Positions 43,242 through 52,572 of a stretch of 64,000 bases of DNA are shown in pieces (the first letter of the stretch is position 1; every line of letters begins with the position of its first letter). The notes under the pieces were generated by a model. It ran no database searches, was not told the DNA's origin, and worked only from the letters and a program-made list of their open reading frames with translations. Both the position numbers and the translations under genes were made by a program. Location: positions 1-64,000 of the forward strand of contig NZ_CANLKW010000003.1 in the NCBI RefSeq assembly GCF_947491795.1. Direction: 5' to 3'. The DNA is from an uncultured Roseobacter sp. (GTDB taxonomy: Bacteria; Pseudomonadota; Alphaproteobacteria; Rhodobacterales; Rhodobacteraceae).

Positions 43242-44488
43242 GCGCCCTCGCCCGTGCCGAACGCCTGTTCGCAGAACTGGCCGAAATCAGCGCGGATCCG
43301 CCCGGCGTGACCCGCGCCAGTTTTGGCACTATCGAAACCGCAGCACACGCGATGATCCGGCGAGAGGCAGAGGCGATCGGCCTGATCCATCATACCGATG
43401 CGGTCGGCAATCTCTATGTCACGCTGCAGGGCAAAGACCAAAATGCACCGGTTTTGATGACCGGCTCGCATCTGGATAGTGTGCCGCATGGGGGCAATTT
43501 TGACGGCGCAGCAGGCGTGTTGGCAGGACTTGTTATGCTGGAACGACTTGCTGAGGGGCCACCGTTGCGCTGCGATGTCATACTGATGGTGATCCGCGCG
43601 GAAGAGATGATCTGGTTCCCTACCCACTATCTCGGCAGCCGTGCGGCCTTTGGTCTGCTGCCACCGGAAACGCCTGATCAACTACGTCGATCAGATACGG
43701 GGCGCACTCTTGCAGATCATATGGCAGAGGCGGGATTTGAGCCTCAGGCCATCCGAGACGGCAAACCACAGCTTGATCCACAAAAGATCAAGACTTTTGT
43801 TGAGGTGCACATAGAGCAGGGACCGGTCCTGGTCGACGCAGATCTTCCGATCGGTATCGTTACAGGTATCCGTGGCAACATCCGCCATCGCTTTGCCCGG
43901 ATCACGGGCGAAACCACCCATGCAGGCGGTGTGCCCCGTCGCAGACGCCGCGATGCCGTGCTTGCCGGTGTTGAACTGGTGGCGTCGCTTGAGGAATGGT
44001 GGCAGGCCGCCGAAGTTGCCGGAGAGGACATGGTTCTGACTATCGGCGAATTCTCAACTGACCCTCTTCAGCACGGCATCACAAAGGTTCCCGGCCTTGT
44101 GACGTTCACACTTGATGTGCGCAGCCAGGACGAGGCCCTCCTTAGCCGTTTTGCAGCGTTCCTGCACAGCCAGGCGTCGGATATCGCCGCGCGGCGCCGG
44201 GTCGATATCGATCTGGGCACCAGCACGCAAGCTGCGGCGTCCCCGATGTCGCGCGACATACAACAGGGGCTGATCGCTGCGGCGCACGCGTGTGGCATTG
44301 CGCATATGGAAATACCTTCAGGCGGAGGCCACGACTGCGCAACCTTCGCAAGCCTTGGGGTTCCCTCCGGAATGATTTTCATCCGTAACCGAAATGGCAG
44401 CCACAACCCCGACGAGGCCATGGAGTTTGATGACTTTTCGCGGGCCACAGATGTGCTGACGAAATGGGGGTTGATGGTCAGCAATTGA
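43238..44488 (+). CDS. M20-family N-carbamoyl-amino-acid/allantoate amidohydrolase (HyuC/AllC-like)
   Basis: 416 aa from TTG 43238 (GGAGG 7 nt upstream, 4-nt overlap with dctM). Zinc ligands of the family are visible: GSHLDSVPHGG, NFDGAAGV, the Glu pair in RAEEMIW, VEVHIEQGPVL, and HNPDE near the end. The dimer-interface region reads HAGGVPRRRRRDAVLA instead of the common AGTTPMxxRRDA. It hydrolyses N-carbamoyl amino acids or allantoate to the amino acid plus ammonia and carbon dioxide, the step after the hydantoinase. Last gene of the long plus-strand island. Confidence 0.85.
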   Translation: MSALARAERLFAELAEISADPPGVTRASFGTIETAAHAMIRREAEAIGLIHHTDAVGNLYVTLQGKDQNAPVLMTGSHLDSVPHGGNFDGAAGVLAGLVMLERLAEGPPLRCDVILMVIRAEEMIWFPTHYLGSRAAFGLLPPETPDQLRRSDTGRTLADHMAEAGFEPQAIRDGKPQLDPQKIKTFVEVHIEQGPVLVDADLPIGIVTGIRGNIRHRFARITGETTHAGGVPRRRRRDAVLAGVELVASLEEWWQAAEVAGEDMVLTIGEFSTDPLQHGITKVPGLVTFTLDVRSQDEALLSRFAAFLHSQASDIAARRRVDIDLGTSTQAAASPMSRDIQQGLIAAAHACGIAHMEIPSGGGHDCATFASLGVPSGMIFIRNRNGSHNPDEAMEFDDFSRATDVLTKWGLMVSN

Positions 44489-44744
44489 TATTTCGCGAAA
44501 TGCCCGAAGTGCGGCATGTCCACCGTCACTTTCCCAATGGCTAAAAATCACATCGCGAGATGAGCGATCACCTCACATCTCAAAGCCCTGAAAGTTCCCA
44601 GATCGTTTCAGGCCACCCGTCGCTTGATATGAACAAAACCACATAATCGGCACACGTCCGACAGAGCACGCCATAAGGTGAAATCATGCTGCACATACAG
44701 CGCACACGACGCACATCAACTGATTGAATTAAAGATAAAACTCG

Positions 44745-44902
44745 TCCAATCCATCATGCGGGCGACGGATAGTCGAGCCGCATTGACCGCGTTATTGGGT
44801 ATTGTTGGTTCTCCAGTGGTCCGCGATCCGGTTTTCGCGTCCGTATCCCACACATACTGCGCAGGAATTGGCGCAGTCCAGCCCTCCAGGGGAGAAGACA
44901 GG
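44745..44902 (+). repeat. long diverged repeat, copy B
   Basis: Aligns with copy A (20347-20503) in the same orientation. Here one frame stays open through the repeat (it reads SIMRATDSRAALTALLGIVG), while copy A has a stop in that frame, so a coding role is not supported. The 250 nt between the M20 hydrolase and this repeat hold no gene. Confidence 0.65.
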
Positions 44903-45515
44903 TGAACGGTGGTGTTTCGGTAGGTTTCTAACGTGGGTCACTTGTTGATTCACACGTTTCAGTCGGAGATAAGCTTTGGGAGAGGCCACAGCAGATGCTC
45001 AGGTTCCTGTGTACTTGGCCTGCAAAAAAACGCTGCGCTTTTTGCGCTGCAACAATAAAAAAAACCACTTCTTGATACGAGTAACAGAACATCCAGAGTG
45101 CTGATCCATTGGAATTTTTATTGCATCTTCAGACTGATGCAGAGCAAGGTTGTGTTGCGCCCACAATCCGGATACTTCAGATGCCCCATGATCTTATTCA
45201 CGGCAAAGATGAGGTGGGCAACATCCACGCTCGGATTTACTCAGATGCAATGCAAGACGATTTGAGGACGAAATGCGCGTCGAGCGTACCGGAAAGGACT
45301 GGGGCAATTACGAAGCTTGGAAGCAGCGGTATTCATTTGGATGGGAAAGTCGCCCCCAAAGCGTACTAAGATCAGGACAACAACATGCGGCGGCTGGCCG
45401 ATTGGATTGCAATGGTTCATAAAACCGACCTTCTCGAAACAGGGGCGCATAGCATCGCTCACTTTGGAGTGTTGATCTCCCGCAACCACATGATTTGGAT
45501 CCCAGGGGCCGTCGC
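44903..45515. other. intergenic region with possible gene remnant
   Basis: About 610 nt between repeat B and the amidase. It has an A-rich run near 45055-45065 and one weak remnant at 45273-45422. Nothing else is recognised. The amidase promoter should lie in its right part. Confidence 0.35.
45273..45422 (+). pseudogene. possible remnant of a small alphaproteobacterial conserved protein
   Basis: 49 codons including GKDWGNYEAWKQRYSFGWES. The spacing W..YE....Y..GWE recalls the tail of small hypothetical proteins that end in Y-x3-YRYG-type repeats. No ribosome site is seen, and sequence upstream is in another frame. Weak evidence. Confidence 0.2.
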
Positions 45516-46727
45516 GTGACACCTGAAATGCATGATCAAAACCGGAAACTGCGGCTTTGGGAGCCGCACATCAATGCTTTCGTCGAGCTGTGTCCAAACG
45601 ACGTATCCCGTGAGGGGCCACTTGCGGGTTTGCGTGTCGGAGTAAAAGACGTCATCGATGTTGCCGACGTTCCAACACGCAATGGGAGCGAAACATGCAG
45701 GGATGCAGCCCCGGCCGTACGCGATGCGCCGGTCGTCGCCAGATTACGCGATGCGGGGGCGCAGATCTTCGGCAAGACTGTCACTACTGAATTTGCCTTT
45801 ACTGATCCAACGGACTGCCGCAATCCGTATGACCAGAGTCGCTCGCCGGGGGGATCCAGCAGCGGATCAGGCGCTGCAGTAGCCGCGGGCCTGGCAGATA
45901 TTGCCCTTGGCACTCAGACGGCCGGATCGCTTTGCAGGCCAGCGGCCTATTGCGGGTGTGTTGGACTCAAACCCACCTTTGGTGTTCTGCCGACCGTCGG
46001 TGTCACATCACTTGCCCCCAGTTTTGATACTGTGGGGATCATTGCGGGATCGGTCGCCCGCGCACAACAGGCCTTCGATGTATTGGGCTCTTTGGTTATC
46101 CCTCGCATGAGTGACACTCCCGAAGTAGTGATCAGTGGTCTCTGGCAAACGCGAGCAAGGCCAGATGGCGACACTTTGGCCGGGTTAAGCGGGGCGTCCC
46201 GCGCTTTGACCGAGCTTGGCGCAGACGTGACCGAGGCCCCTTTAACCGCAGATGTAGCATCCATCGTCCTGGCGCATCGGACGGTTATGAACCACGAAGC
46301 ATTCGTGGCCCATGGTGCGATGCTGACAGATGGGCGGTCGCGCTTCCTGAAGCCCAAGTTCTTGACCGGTCTGCGCAGCGGCGCGGCGGTTTCACCGGAC
46401 AAAGTCGAAGAGGCTAAGGCCTTGCTGATCGCAGAAAAACGGAAGTTTTGGGTTGGACTTGAGGGCGTTGATGTGGTCCTGACACTGCCGGTCCCGGAAG
46501 GCGCACCACTATTTGACGACACAACCGGATTTCAGGATTGGCTGACTCCGTGGACCGTCTTTGGCGGGCCTCTTATCTGCCTTCCGTGGGGTTTGGACCG
46601 ATTGGGCAGGCCCCGGTCGGTTATGTTGGCGGCACCTCCGGGGCGGGACGCATACTTGCTGGCGACGGCAGCAAAACTGGAGCGCGCCGCCCCCCGATTG
46701 CCGCCACCTCAATTACCCAAAAACTAG
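45516..46727 (+). CDS. amidase-signature hydrolase
   Basis: 403 aa from GTG 45516; ATG 45528 (MHDQNRKLRLWEP) is an alternative. Lys is in RVGVKDVIDVADVP, the cis-Ser loop is GGSSSGSGAAVAAG, and the nucleophile Ser is in GTQTAGSLCRPAAYCG (the usual Gly before Ser-Leu is Ala-Gly here). It is similar to small-substrate amidases such as AtzE-type hydrolases. It converges on the RidA-family gene with a 4-nt overlap. The neighbourhood of an AtzF-like allophanate hydrolase suggests a substrate in the urea/biuret branch, but this is not provable from sequence. Confidence 0.82.
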   Translation: MTPEMHDQNRKLRLWEPHINAFVELCPNDVSREGPLAGLRVGVKDVIDVADVPTRNGSETCRDAAPAVRDAPVVARLRDAGAQIFGKTVTTEFAFTDPTDCRNPYDQSRSPGGSSSGSGAAVAAGLADIALGTQTAGSLCRPAAYCGCVGLKPTFGVLPTVGVTSLAPSFDTVGIIAGSVARAQQAFDVLGSLVIPRMSDTPEVVISGLWQTRARPDGDTLAGLSGASRALTELGADVTEAPLTADVASIVLAHRTVMNHEAFVAHGAMLTDGRSRFLKPKFLTGLRSGAAVSPDKVEEAKALLIAEKRKFWVGLEGVDVVLTLPVPEGAPLFDDTTGFQDWLTPWTVFGGPLICLPWGLDRLGRPRSVMLAAPPGRDAYLLATAAKLERAAPRLPPPQLPKN

Positions 46728-47197
46728 CTCTTGAGGCGTACCACTGCGTCCACTTCCACCGACGCATTGCCAGGCAACCCGGATACGCCGACGGCAGTGC
46801 GAGCGTGCCATCCTTCCTGGCCAAACAGGGCGACAAACACCTCTGTTGCCCCGTTGATGACTGCCGGGCTGCTCGGGAAACCAGACAGGCAATTCACAAA
46901 CCCACCCAGTCTTAAGATTACGTCAACACGGTCCAAGTCCCCGTCGCAGGCCTGCCGCAGACGGTAGATCAGGTTGAGCGCACAGATTTTTGCCGCTTGC
47001 TGAGCCGTCTCGATTGCCTGGGGTGTATCGGCGACGGGGCCCACATGTGTCACCTCCCCCGCCCATTCACAGATTTGCCCGGACAGATAAACGGTCGTTC
47101 CATCCTTGCGAAACGGGAGAAACTGCCCCCGTGGCTCCCAATCGGGTGGCAGTTCCAGCCCCAGTGAGCTGAGCCGTCGCTCAACATGCGATGTCAT
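46724..47197 (-). CDS. RidA/YjgF-family protein
   Basis: 157 aa from ATG 47197 (MTSHVERRLSSLG), which overlaps the allophanate-hydrolase stop by 4 nt. Family marks are VYLSGQICEW, QAAKICALNLIYRL, and the C-terminal ARTAVGVSGLPGNASVEVDA, with the conserved active-site Arg. RidA proteins hydrolyse reactive imines or enamines; members next to amidohydrolases often act as deaminases in catabolic pathways. Last gene of the leftward Dpp-type operon. Confidence 0.85.
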   Translation of the reverse strand: MTSHVERRLSSLGLELPPDWEPRGQFLPFRKDGTTVYLSGQICEWAGEVTHVGPVADTPQAIETAQQAAKICALNLIYRLRQACDGDLDRVDVILRLGGFVNCLSGFPSSPAVINGATEVFVALFGQEGWHARTAVGVSGLPGNASVEVDAVVRLKS

Positions 47198-48999
47198 GCG
47201 GCGGCACCACCTTGTGCCAGATATGCGCGCCAGTCGCCAAGCGCAGTTATGTCTGTAGCCCCGGTGAGGCCGGACGCTTCGCAGATAAACCCTTTGACCG
47301 ATGCACCATCCGACAGAGAAACAGTCCCAATGCCCAATGGTGCAGGGATGCCCGCCATAAATGTGCCAAACGCGGCCCTGGGCATGGACCACACCTCAAC
47401 CGTGACAGGCCCCGCATCAGGCGCGTCGGACCGGACCAGACCGGGGCGCGCAGGCGGGCCGCCAGCAAGTGCGTAAAACTTATACGCCGCAGTTGTCTGC
47501 GCCTTGCGCACAAACGCCGCACCCAGATCAGTCAGTTGCCAATTGAGCGGCAAGCCCGTCATATGGGCGCCACAGACGGCCAGCTCGATCTGATCTGATG
47601 CTGCTTCTGGCAGGTCGGCTGGTGTCGGCACCAAATGTGCTGTGGCACCCATATTGCGGGCGCAATCCACCTCGAACCCACGCGCGACAGCTGCGACCAA
47701 CGCATCCTGCCCCGCCCCGGCCAGCAAAGTCACACTACCCGGCCTGCCATCATTGCGCGGGGCTGTTGGCACGGCAATACCGCACATATCCAGCAGGTTC
47801 ACGAAATTCGTATATGTGCCGTTATTGGAATTGGGCGTGACTGGATCGGCCTCGAGATCCGCAACCGTGTAAAAGGTTGGCACTGTTGGTACACAGAGCA
47901 GATCAAGACCTTCCAACATCGGCTCAGCGGCACGTTTCAGCTCTGCCAGGCGGTATATTCCTTTGAAGGCATCTGCCGCTGACATGCCTTCAGCATGGGT
48001 GATGATCTGCCGCGTCACCGGATAGATTGCCTCCGGGTCCCGCTTCAGGAGGTCTTCAATCACAGTATAGCGTTCCGCGACCCATGCCCCTTCATAGAGC
48101 ATGCGCGCAATGGCGTAGAGTGGCTCAAAGTCGATGTACTCGATTTCGGCTCCAGACGCTTTGAGCAGCGCGACATCACGGTCGAAAGCCGCATGCTGGA
48201 CCGTATCTGCGAAAAACTCGATCGTTGCGTTATCGGGCACACCCACCCGAAGTGTTTTGGCTGGCGCAGTCAAAGCCTCATGCGTCAGTGGTTTGGAATA
48301 GGCATCCGACACATCAAACCCGCGTGCCACCGCGAAAGCGGAATAGGCGTCATCGACGGTCAGGGCAAAAATCGAGACGGTTTCGATCGAACGGCAAGCA
48401 GGCACAACGCCGCTCGCAGACAAAGCGCCCAACGTTGGTTTCAGCCCAACGATATTGTTCAGCGCCGCAGGCACCCTGCCCGACCCTGCCGTATCTGTGC
48501 CCAGCGAGAAGGTTACGATCCCATGCCCCACGATCACACCAGAGCCGCACGATGAGCCACCCGGCACAATATCGGGGTCCACTGCGTTGAGGGGCGCACC
48601 GTAAGGCGTACGCACGCCGACAAGCCCGGTGGCAAACTGATCGAGGTTGGTTTTGCCAATCATCAGGGCCCCTGACGCACGCAGGTTCGCGATTACAAAA
48701 GCATCAGCATCAGGCGTGTATGCATAGGCAGGACACCCCGCTGTTGTCTCGATTCCTGCAACGTCGATATTGTCTTTGGCCGCAAAGGGTATACCCCAAA
48801 GCGGCATGTCCGGATTGTAATCACCCAAAGCTTCAGCCTGCGCGCGCAGAGCCTCGCGATCACACAGGTGGATAAAAATGCCGGGGTCATTCACGGCACC
48901 GAGGCGCCTGAATATTTCGTCAATGACATCTGCAGGGCGCGCGCCGGCCGCGTAGGCCTCGCGCAGGGCCGTGAGTGTGAAGGGCATTTGATCCAGCAT
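47194..48999 (-). CDS. atzF: allophanate hydrolase
   Basis: 601 aa, two domains as in AtzF/DUR1,2 hydrolases. The amidase-signature domain (about 1-460) has K75 in PFAAKDNIDVAG, the GGSSCGSG loop (147-154) and S173 in GTDTAGSGRVPAALN. The C-terminal domain (about 470-600) contains VCGAHMTGLPLNWQL and FGTFMAGIPAPLGIG, characteristic of allophanate hydrolases. It splits allophanate (urea-1-carboxylate) to ammonia and carbon dioxide. No urea carboxylase gene is seen in the window, so allophanate more likely comes from biuret- or carboxybiuret-type intermediates. It lies 32 nt after the ABC ATPase gene. Confidence 0.9.
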   Translation of the reverse strand: MLDQMPFTLTALREAYAAGARPADVIDEIFRRLGAVNDPGIFIHLCDREALRAQAEALGDYNPDMPLWGIPFAAKDNIDVAGIETTAGCPAYAYTPDADAFVIANLRASGALMIGKTNLDQFATGLVGVRTPYGAPLNAVDPDIVPGGSSCGSGVIVGHGIVTFSLGTDTAGSGRVPAALNNIVGLKPTLGALSASGVVPACRSIETVSIFALTVDDAYSAFAVARGFDVSDAYSKPLTHEALTAPAKTLRVGVPDNATIEFFADTVQHAAFDRDVALLKASGAEIEYIDFEPLYAIARMLYEGAWVAERYTVIEDLLKRDPEAIYPVTRQIITHAEGMSAADAFKGIYRLAELKRAAEPMLEGLDLLCVPTVPTFYTVADLEADPVTPNSNNGTYTNFVNLLDMCGIAVPTAPRNDGRPGSVTLLAGAGQDALVAAVARGFEVDCARNMGATAHLVPTPADLPEAASDQIELAVCGAHMTGLPLNWQLTDLGAAFVRKAQTTAAYKFYALAGGPPARPGLVRSDAPDAGPVTVEVWSMPRAAFGTFMAGIPAPLGIGTVSLSDGASVKGFICEASGLTGATDITALGDWRAYLAQGGAAA

Positions 49000-49031
49000 G
49001 TTTCTTCTCCGGGACTTGGTATCTTGGCTGT

Positions 49032-50663
49032 CTAGCGACGTTCTGGTGGCTTTGGGGCGGCCGCAAGCAGGGATTTGGTGTAGTCGCTTTTGGGCTGGGA
49101 CATCACATCGGCTGCCGCACCTTGTTCAACGATTTCACCGTCTTTCATGACGATCACATGATCGCAAAGCAAGCGGACAACATGCAGATCATGGCTGACA
49201 AAAAGATAGCTCAGCCCCAGCTTGGCCCGCAGATCGACCAGCAGGTTCAGAACAACCGCCTGAATCGACACATCGAGCGCGGCTGTCGGTTCATCAAGGA
49301 TCAGGAATTTTGGATCAAGCGCAATGGCCCGCGCAATCCCGACCCGCGCCTTTTGACCACCCGACAGCTGATGGGAAAACCGGTCCAGCAATGGCAGAGG
49401 CAGACCCACGAGGGCCGCCAGTTCCTCGATCCGGGCCGTCAGCTTTGCTCCGCGTATGCCACCCAGCCGTCGCAATGGCTCTGCGATGGTTTGGCGCGCC
49501 GTGTGACGGGGGTTCAGGCTATCGGTTGCGTCCTGGAACACCATCTGAATATCCGCACGCCTTGGGTCTTTGGCAAAGCTGCGGGCGGGCACCTGGGCGA
49601 TGTCTTCGCCGTCAAAGATCACCTGACCACTGGTGGCGTCCATCAGCCGTACGAGTATCTCCGACGTGGTCGATTTCCCGCAACCACTTTCGCCGACAAG
49701 GCCGACGCACTGGCCCAGATTGACCGCAAAGGAAATGCCCTTCACCGCATGCACGGGGCCTGATTTACCGGCATAAGTCTTGGTCAGATTGCGGACCTCA
49801 AGCAGCGGCTGGTCGCTGATCGCTGGGACCAACTCCTTCCGCCGGTCCCCGGGCGGCAATAAGCTGCGCACTGTTTCGCCCGCACGCGGGGTCGCATCCA
49901 CCAGCTTGCGGCTGTAGGGATGCTGCGGCGCGCTGAATATCTGTAAGGGATCGCCCTGCTCAACGATCATTCCGTCTTTCATCACCATGATCCGGTCGCA
50001 ATACTGTGCCGCCAGACCAAGATCGTGGGTAATCAGGATGCTGCTCATCCTGCGCTCGCGTATGAGGTCGCGCACGAGGTCCATGACCGCCTTTTGCGTC
50101 GTAATATCGAGCCCTGTCGTCGGCTCATCCGCGATCAGAAGGCGCGGGTCACAGGCCAGCGCAATGGCGCAGACGATCCGCTGGCACATGCCGCCCGACA
50201 ACTCGAACGGATAGGCGTTATAGCGCGCTTCTGCATCGTTGATCCTGACCGCCTCCAATGCAGCGATCGCCTTGGCGCGCGCATCATAGCGGGTGGCGCG
50301 GGCATGTTGGCGCAACACATCCTCAATCTGGTGGCCGACCTTGCGAATGGGGTTCAACGCCGCACGGGGGTTTTGAAAAATCATCGAGATTTCGCGCCCC
50401 CTGATGTCGCACATATCGCGCTCGGACGCGCGCCGCAGGTCTGTCCCGGAATAGGTCGCATCGCCCGCTTTGATCACGCCGCCCGCATCCAGAATGCGCA
50501 TAAGGGCGTAGGAGGTAACAGACTTGCCTGAACCGCTTTCGCCCACAATCCCCAGGATTTCACCTTTGGCCAGATCAAAGCTGATGCCGCGCACCGCATC
50601 CACTGTGCCACGGCGGGTCTGGAACGTGACCGCAAGGTCCCTGACGGACAACACCTTGGTCAT
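49032..50663 (-). CDS. fused double ABC ATPase of the Dpp/Opp type
   Basis: 543 aa with two complete ATPase domains. The first has GESGSGKS, LSGGMCQR and LLIADEPTTGLD; the second has GESGCGKS (about 325), LSGGQKAR and FLILDEPTAALD. It is equivalent to a DppD-DppF fusion, as in GsiA. It energises the adjacent permeases. The start overlaps the permease stop by 4 nt. Confidence 0.92.
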   Translation of the reverse strand: MTKVLSVRDLAVTFQTRRGTVDAVRGISFDLAKGEILGIVGESGSGKSVTSYALMRILDAGGVIKAGDATYSGTDLRRASERDMCDIRGREISMIFQNPRAALNPIRKVGHQIEDVLRQHARATRYDARAKAIAALEAVRINDAEARYNAYPFELSGGMCQRIVCAIALACDPRLLIADEPTTGLDITTQKAVMDLVRDLIRERRMSSILITHDLGLAAQYCDRIMVMKDGMIVEQGDPLQIFSAPQHPYSRKLVDATPRAGETVRSLLPPGDRRKELVPAISDQPLLEVRNLTKTYAGKSGPVHAVKGISFAVNLGQCVGLVGESGCGKSTTSEILVRLMDATSGQVIFDGEDIAQVPARSFAKDPRRADIQMVFQDATDSLNPRHTARQTIAEPLRRLGGIRGAKLTARIEELAALVGLPLPLLDRFSHQLSGGQKARVGIARAIALDPKFLILDEPTAALDVSIQAVVLNLLVDLRAKLGLSYLFVSHDLHVVRLLCDHVIVMKDGEIVEQGAAADVMSQPKSDYTKSLLAAAPKPPERR

Positions 50664-51538
50664 GTGCGTTGACGCGGATCGACGATGTCACGCAGACCGT
50701 CCCCCAAAAGGTTGAAGGTAAAGACCGCGATCATCAGCCACAGGCCAGGAAAAACCGCCAACCACCATTCGCCCGAGACGATGAAATTCGCGCCTTCCGC
50801 CACCATAATCCCCCATTCCGCTGTCGGTGGACTGACGCCCAGGCCGATGAAAGACAGACCCGCCGCATTCAGTATCGCCCAACCAAGGTTCAGCGATACC
50901 TGGACCATCATCGGCGGCAAAGCGTTGGGAAAGATATGCAAAGCGAGCACGCGCAAATCTGAATTGCCCGCAAGCTTGGCCGCGCGGACAAATCCTGCAT
51001 CGCGGCGGATGTTGACCTCGGCCCGAACGAGGCGGGCATAGAACGGCATGTTGATGATCGCTGTGGCATAGATGATGTTTTCAATCGTGTTGCCCAAGGC
51101 TGCAACAATGCCCATCGCCAGAACGAACAGCGGAAAGGCCATGATCGTATCCAGAAACCGGTTCAGAATGATGTCGGGCCAGCCCCCCCAGTAGCCGGCG
51201 ATACACCCCAGGACCGAGCCGACGACAAATGACAGCGTCACCGCGGCAACCGAGATCGAAAGATCCAGCCGCGTCGCCACGATTACACGACTGAACACAT
51301 CGCGGCCAACGTTGTCTGTGCCGAACCAATGTTCGGCCGATGGGGGTTGCAAGGCATTTGAGGCATTCGTCGCAAGCGGGTCGTAAGGGACCAGGGAAGG
51401 GCCAAATACCGCCGAAAAGATCAGTAAGGCGAACATGCCAAAGGCAACCAGCGTCACTGGGTTCGCCCTGAGAATATAAAGGGTATGATCAAAGCCGCTG
51501 CTGGTCCTGGCCGCAGCCTCTTGCGAAGTTTCAGTCAT
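50660..51538 (-). CDS. Dpp/Opp-type ABC permease, DppC-like
   Basis: 292 aa. A cytoplasmic N-terminus leads into a first helix (NPVTLVAFGMFALLIFSAVF), then the periplasmic motif HWFGTDNVGRDVFSRV typical of DppC/OppC, then five helices. The coupling loop is RDAGFVRAAKLAGNSDLRVL. It overlaps its neighbours by 4 nt on both sides. Confidence 0.92.
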   Translation of the reverse strand: MTETSQEAAARTSSGFDHTLYILRANPVTLVAFGMFALLIFSAVFGPSLVPYDPLATNASNALQPPSAEHWFGTDNVGRDVFSRVIVATRLDLSISVAAVTLSFVVGSVLGCIAGYWGGWPDIILNRFLDTIMAFPLFVLAMGIVAALGNTIENIIYATAIINMPFYARLVRAEVNIRRDAGFVRAAKLAGNSDLRVLALHIFPNALPPMMVQVSLNLGWAILNAAGLSFIGLGVSPPTAEWGIMVAEGANFIVSGEWWLAVFPGLWLMIAVFTFNLLGDGLRDIVDPRQRT

Positions 51539-52569
51539 TTGGACGAGAATCCGATCCGGGGGTCTATCGCTGCGTAAAGAAGGTCAATCACAAGGTTGAG
51601 CGCCACAAACAACAGAGCCATGGATAAGACGAACCCCTGCACGGCTGCATAGTCAGAAACCACGAGCGCCTCGACCGCATAAGATCCGATGCCAGGCCAG
51701 GCAAAAACCTTCTCAACCAGCACATTCGCACCAAGGGCAAAGGAAAACACCATGCCAAGGGTTGTCATCACAGGAAGCAGTGCGTTGCGAAAGGCATAGC
51801 GGTAGAGGATCGTCCGGCTGGAAAGCCCTGCCGCGCGGGCAGTTCGGATGAAATCCGAAGAAAGAGCTGTAAGCATCGCGGCCCGCGTCATTCGTGCAAT
51901 CGGTGCCAGCGTGAACAGGGCCAAAGTGCTGGCGGGCAGGATCAGTTGCCTTACCGCGCCGCGCCATGTTTCCCAGTCACCCATCAAGGCTGCATCAATA
52001 AGGTAAAATCCGGTGACATGGTCCGGATCGAGATAGATGAAATCCAATCGACCGAGAGGGGATGGCGCGACACCGAGCAGGTAATAAAATATATAGATCA
52101 GCAAGATGCCCGTAAAGAAGGTTGGCAAGGATACCCCAGCGGTCACGATGACACGGCACAGATGATCCACCCATGTCCCAGGACGGGTTGCCGCGAGTAC
52201 GCCCAGGGGAACCGCAATTGCGATTGCAAGCAGAAGCGCAGAAAGGGTCAGCTCCAATGACGCCGGCAAGCGTTTGGCAAGATCTTCTGCCACTGACCGC
52301 CCACTGGAAAGAGATTGTCCCAAGTCGCCCCGTGACAGGTCGCCAACATAAATGAAGAATTGCTGCAAAAGGGGTTTGTCCAGACCCATGGCAACACGGG
52401 TTTGCTCAATGGATTCAGTATCTGCTGCCACTCCCGCAAAATACACTGCCGGATCGCCGGGCAACGCACGCGTCAGCAAAAAGCTGATGATAACAACACC
52501 AACTACGACGGGTATGGCCTGGGCCACGCGCAACACTGTTGCGCGCAGCCGGGGGGAGGTGGCAAGCAT
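51535..52569 (-). CDS. Dpp/Opp-type ABC permease, DppB-like
   Basis: 344 aa, six helices. The family pattern includes FLLTRALPGDPAVYF near the N-terminus and the coupling loop SSDFIRTARAAGLSSRTILY. It pairs with the DppC-like permease. Starts 3 nt after the binding-protein gene. Confidence 0.92.
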   Translation of the reverse strand: MLATSPRLRATVLRVAQAIPVVVGVVIISFLLTRALPGDPAVYFAGVAADTESIEQTRVAMGLDKPLLQQFFIYVGDLSRGDLGQSLSSGRSVAEDLAKRLPASLELTLSALLLAIAIAVPLGVLAATRPGTWVDHLCRVIVTAGVSLPTFFTGILLIYIFYYLLGVAPSPLGRLDFIYLDPDHVTGFYLIDAALMGDWETWRGAVRQLILPASTLALFTLAPIARMTRAAMLTALSSDFIRTARAAGLSSRTILYRYAFRNALLPVMTTLGMVFSFALGANVLVEKVFAWPGIGSYAVEALVVSDYAAVQGFVLSMALLFVALNLVIDLLYAAIDPRIGFSSK

Positions 52570-52572
52570 AGC

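Noticed and set aside
44678..44905. A 75-codon gene covering repeat copy B
   Set aside because: The corresponding frame in copy A has a stop, and the conserved part starts inside the frame without a start signal.
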